From an uncultured Eubacterium sp. (lineage in GTDB: Bacteria > Bacillota > Clostridia > Lachnospirales > Lachnospiraceae), in contig CANDJC010000003.1 in NCBI GenBank assembly GCA_947384955.1, forward strand, positions 23,188 through 87,187: DNA of 64,000 nt. Direction: 5' to 3'. Shown piece by piece: positions 15,531 to 24,133 of this stretch (its first letter is position 1; each line of letters starts with the position of its first letter). The translations under genes were made by a program, and so were the position numbers. Below the pieces are notes generated by a model that did not search any database, was not told the origin of the DNA, and saw only the letters and a program-made list of their open reading frames with translations.

Positions 15531-16304
15531 TCACATCTGCTCCCGTAACGCTCTGATAATATATTTTCCTGTATTTTCTCCGGCCTCTTTGCCAGTCCGG
15601 TTATATCCCTCCTGTAAATAGTGAAATTCATCTTTCATCAGGCCGCGGTCCGCAAAAGTCTTAAACTGGCTGCTCACCAGGATGATATTTTCATGCTCCC
15701 TGGCTAATTCCTCCTGTGCTTTCTGAATGGGCACATACAGCTTTCTGTCGTCACGGTGATTTCCGATCTGTATTAAAAAGCATGCCGCAATTTTGCATTC
15801 CCTGCAAAAGGATTGCAAAAAACTTTCCGTATGCATTTTATAAGTTTCCCTGGGTGTATGCAGATCCCCGTCTGTACACCCCTGGCACCATGCCATCCCC
15901 TGATATATGATATGGTATCCGTGGCTGCGCAGCCACTGCTCACAGCTTTTTACCCGCCAGACGGCGTCCCTGTAATAATTGGTTCCAGGCAGCCATTCGC
16001 TAATCGAAGAGCCGCCCTTCGCACAGGAAACCGCAATAACCGGAATGCCGGTTTTTGTGTAGCAGGCATTGACAAATGCCGTAACCATAGAGCCGGTTTT
16101 CATCCCCGGCTCTGTGACTCCGTTTTCCTTATTTTCATTCTGCCCGAAAGGCTCCTGCAAAGGCGACAGACAGTCCGGGGCAGTTACCGCCCTGTATTCA
16201 TATCCTGCTCCCTGTATCAGTGCAGGCGCTTCTGCCGCATTTCCGCGGCCCGCCATATTGCTCTGTCCCATAAATGCCATGAGAAGAACCTCGTTTTGTT
16301 TCAT
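15531..16304 (-). CDS. SGNH-type carbohydrate esterase (sialate O-acetylesterase domain)
   Basis: The protein opens with 'LLMAFMGQSNMAGRG', the block I motif of the sialate O-acetylesterase/SGNH family with the nucleophile Ser in GQSN. Block III is seen in 'IQIGNHRDD', and the catalytic Asp-His pair in 'KDEFHYLQEGY'. There is no signal peptide, so it should act in the cytoplasm, deacetylating imported sugars or glycan fragments. At 257 residues it is a typical single-domain member. GGAGG precedes ATG 16304. It is downstream of an AraC regulator and near an MFS transporter, suggesting a small sugar-utilisation module. Confidence 0.85.
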   Translation of the reverse strand: MKQNEVLLMAFMGQSNMAGRGNAAEAPALIQGAGYEYRAVTAPDCLSPLQEPFGQNENKENGVTEPGMKTGSMVTAFVNACYTKTGIPVIAVSCAKGGSSISEWLPGTNYYRDAVWRVKSCEQWLRSHGYHIIYQGMAWCQGCTDGDLHTPRETYKMHTESFLQSFCRECKIAACFLIQIGNHRDDRKLYVPIQKAQEELAREHENIILVSSQFKTFADRGLMKDEFHYLQEGYNRTGKEAGENTGKYIIRALREQM

Positions 16305-16325
16305 TTCATATCCTCCGTTTTCCTT

Positions 16326-16508
16326 TCAGACCCTGCCTTCTCCTGCCTGCAGCCAGGGTTTTTGGCACATTTCCTCATACAGCTCCTCATCGGTCAGATG
16401 CTTCTCCATATTTGTAATCAGCACTGCCCTCCGGTCTTTTTCCGGATAAATTACTTCACGCTGCCAGAGATAAAAATCCGGCCCGTCCCCCGCGTTTCTG
16501 ACAGACAT
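16326..16508 (-). pseudogene. Short ORF between AraC and esterase genes, start unclear
   Basis: A frame of about 98 codons runs from just after the AraC stop (16611) to 16326. The only ATG is at 16508 (60 residues) and has no RBS. The peptide ('FIRIPGAECLMSV', 'DFYLWQREVIYPEKDRRAVL', 'EEMCQKPWLQAGEG') looks protein-like, so this may be the 3' remnant of a gene whose 5' part was lost, or a small gene with a non-standard start. Its family is not recognised. Confidence 0.4.
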
Positions 16509-16611
16509 CAGGCATTCAGCGCCAGGTATTCTGATAAACGGCTCTGCGATGTTTTGCTGTCTGACAGCCCGGTAAAAAAACAGCTTTTTCAGAAACTGAC
16601 AGGCTGCTTCT

Positions 16612-17607
16612 TCAAAGCGTTCTGCTCCTCATATTGATACCAGGCGCCCTGCCTGTTTTCATGATGTTCCGGTTTCTATATTCCCTTGGCGTGCAGTTAT
16701 AAAACCGCTTAAAGTTTTTTGAAAAATTGCTCGGGCTGTCAAAGCCGCATGACACTGCGATTTGTGAAATACTGTCTGCCGGACTGCCTGACAGCATTTC
16801 AGCCCCCTGCATGGCTCTGTATTTTAACAGATACTGGATTGGGGACAGCTGGATTGTTTTCTGAAAGCAGCGCAGGCATTCTCTTTCGCTGATATCAGCC
16901 GTGGCGGCAATTTCCGGCACGGATATCCGTTCGTCAAAATTTTTATGAATAAATGCGAGCATTTTCTGAATACGGAGACTGTCCTGATTCAGAGGCGCCT
17001 CCTGTATCTCCTGCGGTTTCAGTTCTTTGTATAAAAAAAGGCAGATACGGGACAGCTTTTCCCGCACAATAAATTCGTATCCGTAATCATCATTCTTCAG
17101 GGCTTCAAACGCGCATTGAAACCAGTGCGCCACATTCTCATAATTCACTGCTCTGTTATCCTGCTCCATCGCACCGGGAACCGGAAAAGCCGCTGCTGAA
17201 TGCCCTGCTGGTATCAGGTATCCGCTAAAGTTATTGCAGGCCAGCAGCGGCTGCATATATTTTTTTGCAAATACAGAGTCTTCATTTCCTGTAATCAGCG
17301 CCGGGCTAAAAACAAGGGAGCACAGTTCGCATTCTGAGGCGGCTTTCGCATAATGAAGCACATTGGAACTGATGACCACGCAGTCTCCTTTACGCAGCAA
17401 AAAAGATTTGGACGGTATTTTGATTTCCATTTGTCCGTCTTTTATATGCACAATTTCCATTTCCTCATGCCAGTGCCAGGGAATGATATCCTCCTGCCTG
17501 TCCGTGTGGCGGGAGGAATAACCGGCACACGGAAATTCAAGGCTCCCATGCGGCTGGAGCTCCTTTGACACACTGTTTAAATTTAATCCGCATTCCTGTA
17601 AGGCCAT
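16612..17607 (-). CDS. AraC-family transcriptional regulator with cupin sensor
   Basis: The N-terminal cupin region is visible as 'IIPWHWHEEMEIVHIKDGQM' and 'LLRKGDCVVISSNVLHYA', a sugar-sensing fold. The C-terminal AraC domain has two helix-turn-helix units ('ISVPEIAATADISERECLRC', 'SISQIAVSCGFDSPSNFSKN', 'FKRFYNCTPREYR'). Start at 17607 is selected because AAAGGAA precedes it and it begins the cupin homology; an in-frame ATG at 17712 gives an unsupported 35-residue leader. It is divergent from the MFS transporter gene and upstream of the esterase, so it probably controls both. The ligand is unknown. Confidence 0.88.
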   Translation of the reverse strand: MALQECGLNLNSVSKELQPHGSLEFPCAGYSSRHTDRQEDIIPWHWHEEMEIVHIKDGQMEIKIPSKSFLLRKGDCVVISSNVLHYAKAASECELCSLVFSPALITGNEDSVFAKKYMQPLLACNNFSGYLIPAGHSAAAFPVPGAMEQDNRAVNYENVAHWFQCAFEALKNDDYGYEFIVREKLSRICLFLYKELKPQEIQEAPLNQDSLRIQKMLAFIHKNFDERISVPEIAATADISERECLRCFQKTIQLSPIQYLLKYRAMQGAEMLSGSPADSISQIAVSCGFDSPSNFSKNFKRFYNCTPREYRNRNIMKTGRAPGINMRSRTL

Positions 17608-17766
17608 ATTTTTCTGTTCCTTTCGTCCATCTGGCGTTTTTTTTATATTATACGTCTGAAAATGTATTGCATCAAGTGCCATTTGACGGTATTCTTTTAT
17701 AAACAAAAACATATGTAACAGGACAGCCTGTCCGGGCTACGGTTACAAATACGGGAGGACGTTAAA

Positions 17767-18948
17767 ATGTTTCAGTTATTATTGCTCATTATTTACCTTG
17801 CTTTTATCAGTCTCGGGCTTCCGGATTCTTTATTAGGTTCCGCGTGGCCGGCAATGTATCAGGAGTTTTGCGTGCCTGTTTCTTATGCGGGCGGGATTTC
17901 TATGATTATCGCCGTCGGGACGATTGTTTCCAGCCTGCAGAGCGACAGACTGACCAAAAGCTTCGGAACAGGGAAGGTTACGGCTGCCAGTGTGTTTCTG
18001 ACTGCCGCTGCGCTGTTCGGATTTTCCATCAGCCATTCCTATGCTTCTCTGTGCCTGTGGGCTGTCCCTTACGGGCTGGGTGCCGGAAGTGTGGACGCTT
18101 CTTTAAATAATTACGTTGCGCTTCACTATGCAGGCAGGCATATGAGCTGGCTTCACTGTATGTGGGGGATTGGCGCTTCGCTCGGCCCGTATATTATGGG
18201 TTATGCTCTGACTGGAGGGGCTGGCTGGAATATGGGATACCGCTATATTGCCATTCTTCAGGCTGCACTGACTGCCATCCTGATTTTCAGCCTGCCGTTG
18301 TGGAAAAAACAGGCGGTCAGCGATACCAGTGATGCAGGGCAGCCAGGCGGGGAAGGACATGCCAGGCCGCTGTCTCTGCGCCAGATTGTCCGTATTCCGG
18401 GAGCGAAAGAAGTGATGATTACATTTTTCTGCTACTGCGCGCTTGAACAGACGGCCGGCTTATGGGCCAGCAGTTACCTTGTACTGCGCCGCGGGCTGTC
18501 TGCGGAAACCGCCGCCGGTTTTGCAAGCCTGTTTTATATCGGGATTACGGCTGGCAGAGCTTTCAGCGGATTTTTGACCATGAAGCTGAATGATACGCAG
18601 ATGATACGGCTTGGGCAGGGACTGATGCTGCTTGGTATCGGGCTTTTGTTTCTGCCGTCTGGAAGCACTGTTACACTGACCGGTCTGATTTTTATCGGGC
18701 TTGGCTGCGCTCCGGTTTACCCTTCTATCATACATTCCACGCCGGAACATTTTGGTGCGGATAAATCTCAGGCTATGATTGGCGTCCAGATGGCATCTGC
18801 CTATGTGGGGACCTGTATTATGCCGCCGGTTTTCGGATTTATCGCAAACCATATCAGCGTTTCCCTGTTTCCGGTTTATCTGCTGGCAATCCTGGTTCTT
18901 ATGACTGTGATGCACGAAAAAATGCTGCCGAAAGTATCTGCGCATTAA
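17767..18948 (+). CDS. MFS transporter (sugar/metabolite type)
   Basis: The 393-residue protein has the twelve-helix profile of the major facilitator superfamily ('LLLIIYLAFISLGLPDSLLG', 'LGAGSVDASLNNYVALHY', 'MSWLHCMWGIGASLGPYIMG', 'GLIFIGLGCAPVYPSIIHST'). The 'GSVDASLNNYVA' and 'LHCMWGIGASLGP' segments resemble the fucose/glucose permease-like group. GGGAGGA precedes ATG 17767. It is transcribed away from the AraC gene with a 160-bp shared upstream region. The substrate cannot be read from sequence; a carbohydrate is suggested by the neighbours. Confidence 0.88.
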   Translation: MFQLLLLIIYLAFISLGLPDSLLGSAWPAMYQEFCVPVSYAGGISMIIAVGTIVSSLQSDRLTKSFGTGKVTAASVFLTAAALFGFSISHSYASLCLWAVPYGLGAGSVDASLNNYVALHYAGRHMSWLHCMWGIGASLGPYIMGYALTGGAGWNMGYRYIAILQAALTAILIFSLPLWKKQAVSDTSDAGQPGGEGHARPLSLRQIVRIPGAKEVMITFFCYCALEQTAGLWASSYLVLRRGLSAETAAGFASLFYIGITAGRAFSGFLTMKLNDTQMIRLGQGLMLLGIGLLFLPSGSTVTLTGLIFIGLGCAPVYPSIIHSTPEHFGADKSQAMIGVQMASAYVGTCIMPPVFGFIANHISVSLFPVYLLAILVLMTVMHEKMLPKVSAH

Positions 18949-18969
18949 GACAGATGCAGGATTTATTCT

Positions 18970-19003
18970 AAAAAAGGCTGACACTCTCTGTGCCAGCCTT
19001 TTT
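18970..19003. terminator. Bidirectional intrinsic terminator
   Basis: AAAAAAGGCTG (from 18970) pairs with CAGCCTTTTT (to 19003), giving A- and T-runs on both sides. It separates the MFS gene from the convergent sortase gene (stop at 19007). Confidence 0.85.
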
Positions 19004-19006
19004 CGC

Positions 19007-20590
19007 TTATGATATTTTTCGTGCCACAATTACCAGCCTTCCGTTTTCCTGGGAATACTCACAGGTAGAAAGCATCAGTATCCGGTCTCCGTACTGCAGA
19101 GAGCTCTGCGTTTCAAACAGCTGATTTTCTTTTACAAAGTCCAGGCATTTTTGAAACTCTGCCCGGTTTTTATAATTAAAGAACTGATAGTAGCGGAACC
19201 CCTGTTCATTTTCATTCAGAATCCTTGTTTTAAGCACTGCCGCCGCTTCGTATCTGCCGGTTTCATAAATTGTGTCAAAGCGGATTTCTGTATGTGCGCG
19301 GAAGAAATCAGCGTCTTCATAACTGTCCAGTGTGCCGAACATATGACCGTTTTTCATATTGTGCCCGTAGATGACGGTATTGCCGTCCTGCGGCCAGCAG
19401 CTGTTCTCAGGGTCTGTAAACAGTGCGCCCTCGGCAGAGTCTGCGCCTGTAAAATCATGGTCAAGGTAGAATTCCTTTTCCTTAAACGGCTGCATAACCG
19501 GCTGGTCAATCTGTGTGCCCGGAATCTGAAGCCAGCCGAACAGCCCCGGATATTCCGCAGCCATTTTTTGATACTGCTTTTGTATCTTCGGACGTTTTGC
19601 GCGTGCCGCATTTTGTTCAGACTGCTTTCCTGTACTGTATTGTGTCCCCTGTCTGTCCTCTGCCGGTATCTTTTTCGAAGATAAATCTCCCTGCTGAGCG
19701 CCGTATTTCAGTGTGCCCTGTGCAGAATCCGGATGCGAAACGGCTGCCGGTTTTCCTGTACCGGCGGCAGCGTTTAGCTGAGAATTTTCGTTTAAGGCTC
19801 CCTGCGCATTTCCGGCGTCGGCAGCGTCTGCTTTCTGCGAAGCGGATACTTTCAGCTGCTGCGCACTCCAGGCGCTCTGGTTTCTCACAATCTGCCCGTA
19901 CAGCCAGGCTGTCATAAAGCATACCGACAGACTGGCAAATATAAATACTGCGGAATTGTGCATACGTTCTGCAAAAAGAGTGCGCCGGAAGTCTTTCCTG
20001 TCTTTCCCGGAATACAGGAATTTCGGATTTTTCCGCATCTGCAGCGGATGGCGCGGCGACGGCGAATCCTGCATCAGCCAGGCCGCAAGATTTTCCAGTT
20101 CTGCTTTATTCTCTGCATGGACTGCAGCGGGTCTGTTCTCTCTGGCCGTTTCAGCTGCATGCACACGGCTGTTTTCCGGCTCTGCCAGGCCCAGCTTTTC
20201 TTTTAATGTAAGAATAAACGCCGGGCCGAGCTCTGTCTGAAAATATTTTTCCTGATGTGCTTCCAGCTTTGGCAAAACAGCAAGCCATGCTTCTTTTTCA
20301 AGCTGTCCGTAGCGGCTTATGAGCTGTATCAGCTGTCCGGTATCCCTTTGAAGCCGGGGCCAGTCTTTTTCTTCTGCAGCTCCCATATCCGTATCGTACT
20401 GCCTGTCTGCTATCTGCTCTAAATGCGCAAGAAATACATTTCCTATCCTTCCTGGCAGAACCTCCCGCTGGCTGTGCCGGAGCCGTTTGCAGCAGGAATG
20501 CAGCTGACGGCTGTTCATGCGCCAGGCTTTGTCAATTATTTTTTTTATGCTGTGAAGCGTATTCTGTTCCGCTGTCCATTCCAGTGTCAT
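19007..20590 (-). CDS. Class B sortase with long cytoplasmic N-terminal domain
   Basis: The C-terminal 190 residues are a class B sortase: 'YPGLFGWLQIPGTQIDQPVM', catalytic His in 'IYGHNMKNG', Cys in 'LSTCEYSQ' and Arg in 'RLVIVARK'. One TM segment ('SAVFIFASLSVCFMTAW') near residues 210-230 precedes a ~100-residue Gln/Ala/Ser-rich linker outside. Unusually, about 200 residues of helical sequence lie on the cytoplasmic side. The enzyme would join surface proteins carrying an N-x-x-T-like motif to the wall; a candidate client is the cohesin protein at 23122 (NYKTG). I use ATG 20590 rather than a TTG at 20626. It ends at a shared terminator. Confidence 0.88.
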   Translation of the reverse strand: MTLEWTAEQNTLHSIKKIIDKAWRMNSRQLHSCCKRLRHSQREVLPGRIGNVFLAHLEQIADRQYDTDMGAAEEKDWPRLQRDTGQLIQLISRYGQLEKEAWLAVLPKLEAHQEKYFQTELGPAFILTLKEKLGLAEPENSRVHAAETARENRPAAVHAENKAELENLAAWLMQDSPSPRHPLQMRKNPKFLYSGKDRKDFRRTLFAERMHNSAVFIFASLSVCFMTAWLYGQIVRNQSAWSAQQLKVSASQKADAADAGNAQGALNENSQLNAAAGTGKPAAVSHPDSAQGTLKYGAQQGDLSSKKIPAEDRQGTQYSTGKQSEQNAARAKRPKIQKQYQKMAAEYPGLFGWLQIPGTQIDQPVMQPFKEKEFYLDHDFTGADSAEGALFTDPENSCWPQDGNTVIYGHNMKNGHMFGTLDSYEDADFFRAHTEIRFDTIYETGRYEAAAVLKTRILNENEQGFRYYQFFNYKNRAEFQKCLDFVKENQLFETQSSLQYGDRILMLSTCEYSQENGRLVIVARKIS

Positions 20591-20667
20591 AGTCTGCCCG
20601 CTTTCCTTCTGTAACAGTTCAGACAATCTGACCTGTTACTTCTTTTCTGTATTTTAGATTTTAGGGA

Positions 20668-20696
20668 TTGAAATATCTGCACAAATGGTTTATAAT
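20668..20696 (+). promoter_or_regulatory. Strong promoter of a candidate small RNA
   Basis: TTGAAA (20668-20673), a 17-bp spacer and TATAAT (20691-20696) form a near-consensus sigma-A promoter on the plus strand, with no protein gene following in that direction before a terminator at 20758-20802. Confidence 0.75.
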
Positions 20697-20702
20697 ACAC
20701 TT

Positions 20703-20804
20703 AACAAGGCAGCCGGCACGATAGTGTACACCTATCCGTTTCCGGCATTATAAAGATAAAAAATAGCACCTTTACTTTGTCAGAGCGGGGGTGCTATTTT
20801 TTAT
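20703..20804 (+). ncRNA. Candidate ~100-nt structured small RNA
   Basis: Behind a strong promoter lies a nested structure: GCCGG (20712-20716) with CCGGC (20742-20746), enclosing GATAG/CTATC around GTGTACAC. An intrinsic terminator follows (AAAAAATAGCACC at 20758-20770 with GGTGCTATTTTTT at 20790-20802). No convincing ORF is present. The transcript would be antisense to nothing known and ends before the convergent gene at 20868. Promoter, structure and terminator are visible; function and any known RNA family are not assigned. Confidence 0.55.
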
Positions 20805-20867
20805 GGTTTACATATTCCAAAATCGCTGCAATAAGTATTGCAGTTGTAAGTATAACCATGAATTCCG

Positions 20868-21083
20868 TTAAGCAATCCCATATTTTCTGAATATGCAGTT
20901 TAAATCGCTGATACTGATTTTGCCTGCCAGATAGTGCGCTTTTACGCTTGCTTCTACTTCTTCCATATAGATGTCAAACATAAACCAGTCATCAGCGTCG
21001 TAATATTCCTGCAATTGTTTAAAGTCACGCTGCAGTCCGGCTGGAAGATTTTCTCTTAATGTAATTTCTTCATCGATGTACAT
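20868..21083 (-). CDS. Small acidic protein paired with HipA-like kinase
   Basis: The 71-residue acidic protein ('MYIDEEITLRENLPAGLQRD', 'YYDADDWFMFDIYMEEVEAS', 'SDLNCIFRKYGI') starts 19 bp after the HipA-like gene. ATG 21083 follows AAAAGGA at 11 nt; a GTG at 21092 is too close to that RBS. Small genes in this position often encode a partner or antitoxin, but this protein has no DNA-binding motif. Its role is inferred from position only. Confidence 0.7.
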   Translation of the reverse strand: MYIDEEITLRENLPAGLQRDFKQLQEYYDADDWFMFDIYMEEVEASVKAHYLAGKISISDLNCIFRKYGIA

Positions 21084-21102
21084 TGTCTGCACTGTCCTTT
21101 TT

Positions 21103-22035
21103 CTATTTCTGACTTCTGAATTTGCTTGCAGCTATTTTCTGATATACCGGAAGCAGCACTTTTTCGTATCTCTGTTCCATTATCAGCGAGAAAAACTGCT
21201 TCTGTATTTCTGATAATACTGGTATTTCCTCTATCAAATCCTGTATTTTTTCCATACAGCTGCCTATTCGGGGCACAAGCCTGTAAACAGCATCGATACA
21301 CCCCTTGTATTCCATATTTTCAATTATATGATACGGATTTACTCTTTTTCCCTGCAATTCATAGATACATCTGCGTGCTTTATATGCTTCCGCTTCCATC
21401 TTCGCATTATGAGCCATAACAGTCTGCATCTTCAAATCATCCCATTTATTGTTTAAACAATTTCCGTTATCATAAACAGGCGCCAGCTTTTTCGTTCCAT
21501 CCTTTTTCAAAATGATTCCCCAGTTACTGTTATTCCTGTCTGTATTTCCTATAAATGCGTCTATCACAAACATATTCCAAAAATGCTCTTCTACCCCAGA
21601 GGCATCCTGTAAAAATGGATGTTCCTGTATTGTCATCATGATTTCATATAAATCCACACCGACGCCGTTGGTTTCATTGCCGTTAGAATCCAGAAAATGC
21701 GGCTCAAATGTAACTTTTATCTTTTCAAATTCGTATAATGTGTCTCCATCCTCTAAAAAATCTTCACAGGCAGTAACGGTTTTTCCATTTCTGACTCCAA
21801 GAATCGTATGGTGCACTGGCAGTCCTGTGAATTCATATATCTTTGAGCCAATGTATTCACAGACCGGGCTGTTTGAATAGCTGAGCAGGATATTTTTCAT
21901 CTGCTTTTCTTTCAGATTGCCAGGAAATTTCAAAAGATAATTCCTGCCTTGATATGTGATTCCTATTTTTCTTCCGGCTGTTCCGCCATACATTCTTTGA
22001 TTTTGCTCATAATCGTTAAAACTGACCAGTTGCAT
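21103..22035 (-). CDS. HipA/CtkA-like serine/threonine kinase (putative toxin)
   Basis: The 310-residue protein shows the HipA-like kinase core: N-terminal lobe 'YLLKFPGNLKEKQMKN', catalytic-loop-like 'FWNMFVIDAFIGNTDRNNSN', and the metal-binding 'LAPVYDNGNCLNN'. HipA phosphorylates translation factors to induce dormancy and H. pylori CtkA acts on host proteins. The N-terminal HipA subdomain seen in E. coli is absent, as in the short CtkA-like group. GGAGA precedes ATG 22035. It forms an operon with the small acidic gene downstream, and a large palindrome (22082-22130) lies upstream. Toxin activity is inferred. Confidence 0.8.
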   Translation of the reverse strand: MQLVSFNDYEQNQRMYGGTAGRKIGITYQGRNYLLKFPGNLKEKQMKNILLSYSNSPVCEYIGSKIYEFTGLPVHHTILGVRNGKTVTACEDFLEDGDTLYEFEKIKVTFEPHFLDSNGNETNGVGVDLYEIMMTIQEHPFLQDASGVEEHFWNMFVIDAFIGNTDRNNSNWGIILKKDGTKKLAPVYDNGNCLNNKWDDLKMQTVMAHNAKMEAEAYKARRCIYELQGKRVNPYHIIENMEYKGCIDAVYRLVPRIGSCMEKIQDLIEEIPVLSEIQKQFFSLIMEQRYEKVLLPVYQKIAASKFRSQK

Positions 22036-22081
22036 TGCGTGATGTCTCCTGATTTTTGCTGACCGCTTGTCAAAATTTTAT

Positions 22082-22130
22082 TTATCAGATAGATATTCTG
22101 ATTTTTTATCATAAAATATCTATCTGATAA
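22082..22130. promoter_or_regulatory. 16-bp perfect inverted repeat upstream of the HipA-like gene
   Basis: TTATCAGATAGATATT (22082-22097) and its exact complement AATATCTATCTGATAA (22115-22130) are separated by 17 bp, about 47 bp before the HipA-like ATG. Arms of this length and AT content fit an operator for a dimeric repressor. It could alternatively be a terminator, but no T-run follows in the minus direction. Confidence 0.6.
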
Positions 22131-22253
22131 TTATCATAAACCAGCACCTTTGAATTGTAAATCACTTATTTCACATTTATTTAAACCAGCCGCTAAAAAA
22201 AATGAAAAATTATTCCATCCACACCACAGCTGCTGAACAGTGCCTGATTTCTT

Positions 22254-23093
22254 TTAAAATTCATCAATCTCCCCATTATAATACTGGATTATCATCTTCA
22301 CATCCGTCAGGTTCACTTTCCCATCCCCGTTTGCATCCGCGCTTTTCAGCTGTGCGCCCTCCAGTGTCTTTACGCCGTTATAATGCTGCATCACAAGCCT
22401 TGCGTCTGTTAAATCTGTCCTGCCATCTCCATTGACATCTCCCGGCTCGCTCTTTTGCGTTTCCCGAATCGTCAGATATGCCGGCACGCGGTGTTCAATT
22501 GTTTCCTTCTGTTTCCCGTCTGTCCCGCTCCATTCCAGGTTTGTTACACAGACCGTTGTTTTGCCGGCTTCTGCATCTTCTGCTACATGGAGCTTTATCT
22601 GAAACAGGGCGCTGGCGTCTTTTGCCTTTATGCCGGAAGAATACTGAATCGAAAATTTCCCTTCCGCTTCATCAAACGTGCATTTTTTTACTGCATTTTT
22701 TTCTGCCGGAAGAATGTCGCTCTCTGCCACCTGAAACAGGCTCGTATCGTATTCCAGCACACCGTTTATGGCGGAAATCTCCTGTTCTTTGGATGTACTG
22801 CTGCCTTTTAATGTAACCGATAAAAGCAGTGTGTCTCCCTGGCTGCATTCTTCCTTATCAAATGTATTTTCAATATCCCATTTACTGTCAGCTGCATAAA
22901 CAGCTTTTGCAGAGACCGCACTGAAACTGATACTCAGACAGCATACTGCTGCTGCCGCTTTTTTTATGTATTTTAATATTTTTTTATCTGCTGCTTTTAT
23001 TCTGTCTGCCGGCATTCTCCCTTTTTCTGCTGTTATTTTCGTTCTGCCTGCCGGCATTCTCTCTTTTTCTGCTCTCTGTCTGATATGAACCAT
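22254..23093 (-). CDS. Cohesin-dockerin surface protein
   Basis: A basic N-terminal leader with two copies of a 'GRMPADRIKAA'-like repeat precedes the signal peptide core ('AAAAVCCLSISFSAVSA'). A cohesin-like beta sandwich ('GDTLLLSVTLKG', 'INGVLEYDTSLFQVAE', 'GKFSIQYSSGIKAKD', 'IKLHVAEDA') follows, then a C-terminal type I dockerin with two Ca-binding loops ('GDVNGDGRTDLTDARL', 'ADANGDGKVNLTDVKM'). Dockerins bind cohesins, so this can connect to the cohesin protein encoded just upstream and also offer its own cohesin. ATG 23093 follows GGAGG at 7 nt. 279 residues. Confidence 0.85.
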   Translation of the reverse strand: MVHIRQRAEKERMPAGRTKITAEKGRMPADRIKAADKKILKYIKKAAAAVCCLSISFSAVSAKAVYAADSKWDIENTFDKEECSQGDTLLLSVTLKGSSTSKEQEISAINGVLEYDTSLFQVAESDILPAEKNAVKKCTFDEAEGKFSIQYSSGIKAKDASALFQIKLHVAEDAEAGKTTVCVTNLEWSGTDGKQKETIEHRVPAYLTIRETQKSEPGDVNGDGRTDLTDARLVMQHYNGVKTLEGAQLKSADANGDGKVNLTDVKMIIQYYNGEIDEF

Positions 23094-23121
23094 CTTTCTG
23101 CCTCCTTCCGCTGCTGCCGCA

Positions 23122-23991
23122 TCATTCTTCTCCTTTGCGCCGCCTGAGCACAAGCACAAGCGCCAGTATGCCGCATACGGCTGCGCCGACCAGAAGTGCA
23201 TCGCTGCCCAGCCCTATTCCGGTCTTATAATTCGAATCCGGCCTGGATGACTTTGCACTCTGTACAGCTGCTGCCTTCGGGCTGCTGCCGGCAGAAGATG
23301 TCCCCTGTGCCATGCTGCCGGATACGCCGGACTCGCTTCCCGTGCTGCCGGAGGTATTGGATATGTCAGTCTCCTGCTGTCCCTGCGGGTCAGCCTGTTC
23401 ATCCACAATGCTGATATCCGACGCTTCTTCGGGATTATCCAGGTCTACCATATCGGTATCATCCGGTGTATTTTCCGGCTCTGATGAATTTTGCGCCGGT
23501 GTGTTTCCGGTTTCCGGCGCACGCACGGAGCCTGCCACCGTAACGTCCGATACTTCTGTCAGACTGGCATCTGCCATATCCCGCAGCGACAGCGATACAG
23601 GAATTGATTCCGAATCCTGCAGCGCCTGAAACCGCACGCTCACAACTGTGCCGTCCTGTGCATAGCTTTCATCGCAGACGACAGACAGGTTTACCTCGCT
23701 GCCCGTATCCGAAGCCATCTGCATATCGCTCCCGGAAAAAGCGCTGTTCCAGGTGCTGCTGTCGTATTTTAATACATTGCTGTCATAGTTTAAAGCAGCA
23801 CCCAGCGTGCTGATATCCGGGTTATTGCCAAGTTCCACATCAATATTGACATAGTCCCCCTCCGACACACTTGCTGTGTCCGACGATGCGGACAGCGTCG
23901 GGGCTGCCGCATAGACCGTGTCTGCCTGTACTATTCCTGCCAGCAGCAGGCTGACGGACAGCCCTGCTGCAAAGATTTTTTTTATGCTCAT
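23122..23991 (-). CDS. Cell-wall-anchored cohesin protein with NYKTG-type sorting signal
   Basis: Signal peptide 'FAAGLSVSLLLAGIVQA' is followed by a cohesin-like domain ('GDYVNIDVELGNNPDISTLG', 'ALNYDSNVLKYDSS', 'VSVRFQALQD'), then a Ser/Glu/Pro-rich stalk. The C-terminus has NYKTG, a hydrophobic segment ('ALLVGAAVCGILALVLVL') and the tail RRRKGEE, the three parts of a sortase sorting signal. NYKTG resembles class B motifs such as NPKTG. It is encoded immediately upstream of the cohesin-dockerin gene and 3 kb from a class B sortase. A wall-anchored scaffold protein is the natural reading. ATG 23991 follows GGAGAGG. Confidence 0.85.
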   Translation of the reverse strand: MSIKKIFAAGLSVSLLLAGIVQADTVYAAAPTLSASSDTASVSEGDYVNIDVELGNNPDISTLGAALNYDSNVLKYDSSTWNSAFSGSDMQMASDTGSEVNLSVVCDESYAQDGTVVSVRFQALQDSESIPVSLSLRDMADASLTEVSDVTVAGSVRAPETGNTPAQNSSEPENTPDDTDMVDLDNPEEASDISIVDEQADPQGQQETDISNTSGSTGSESGVSGSMAQGTSSAGSSPKAAAVQSAKSSRPDSNYKTGIGLGSDALLVGAAVCGILALVLVLRRRKGEE

Positions 23992-24133
23992 ATTGCCTCT
24001 CCTTTCCCTGCCACTCTTGCCGCTAAGAGTCTGCATCACTTTTCTTTTTCATTCTGCTGCAGACAGTCTGTTTTTCCGTACACAGCTTTTACGTTCCCAC
24101 TGCCATGCCAGAGTCTCTGCTGGTTTTCCGCTG

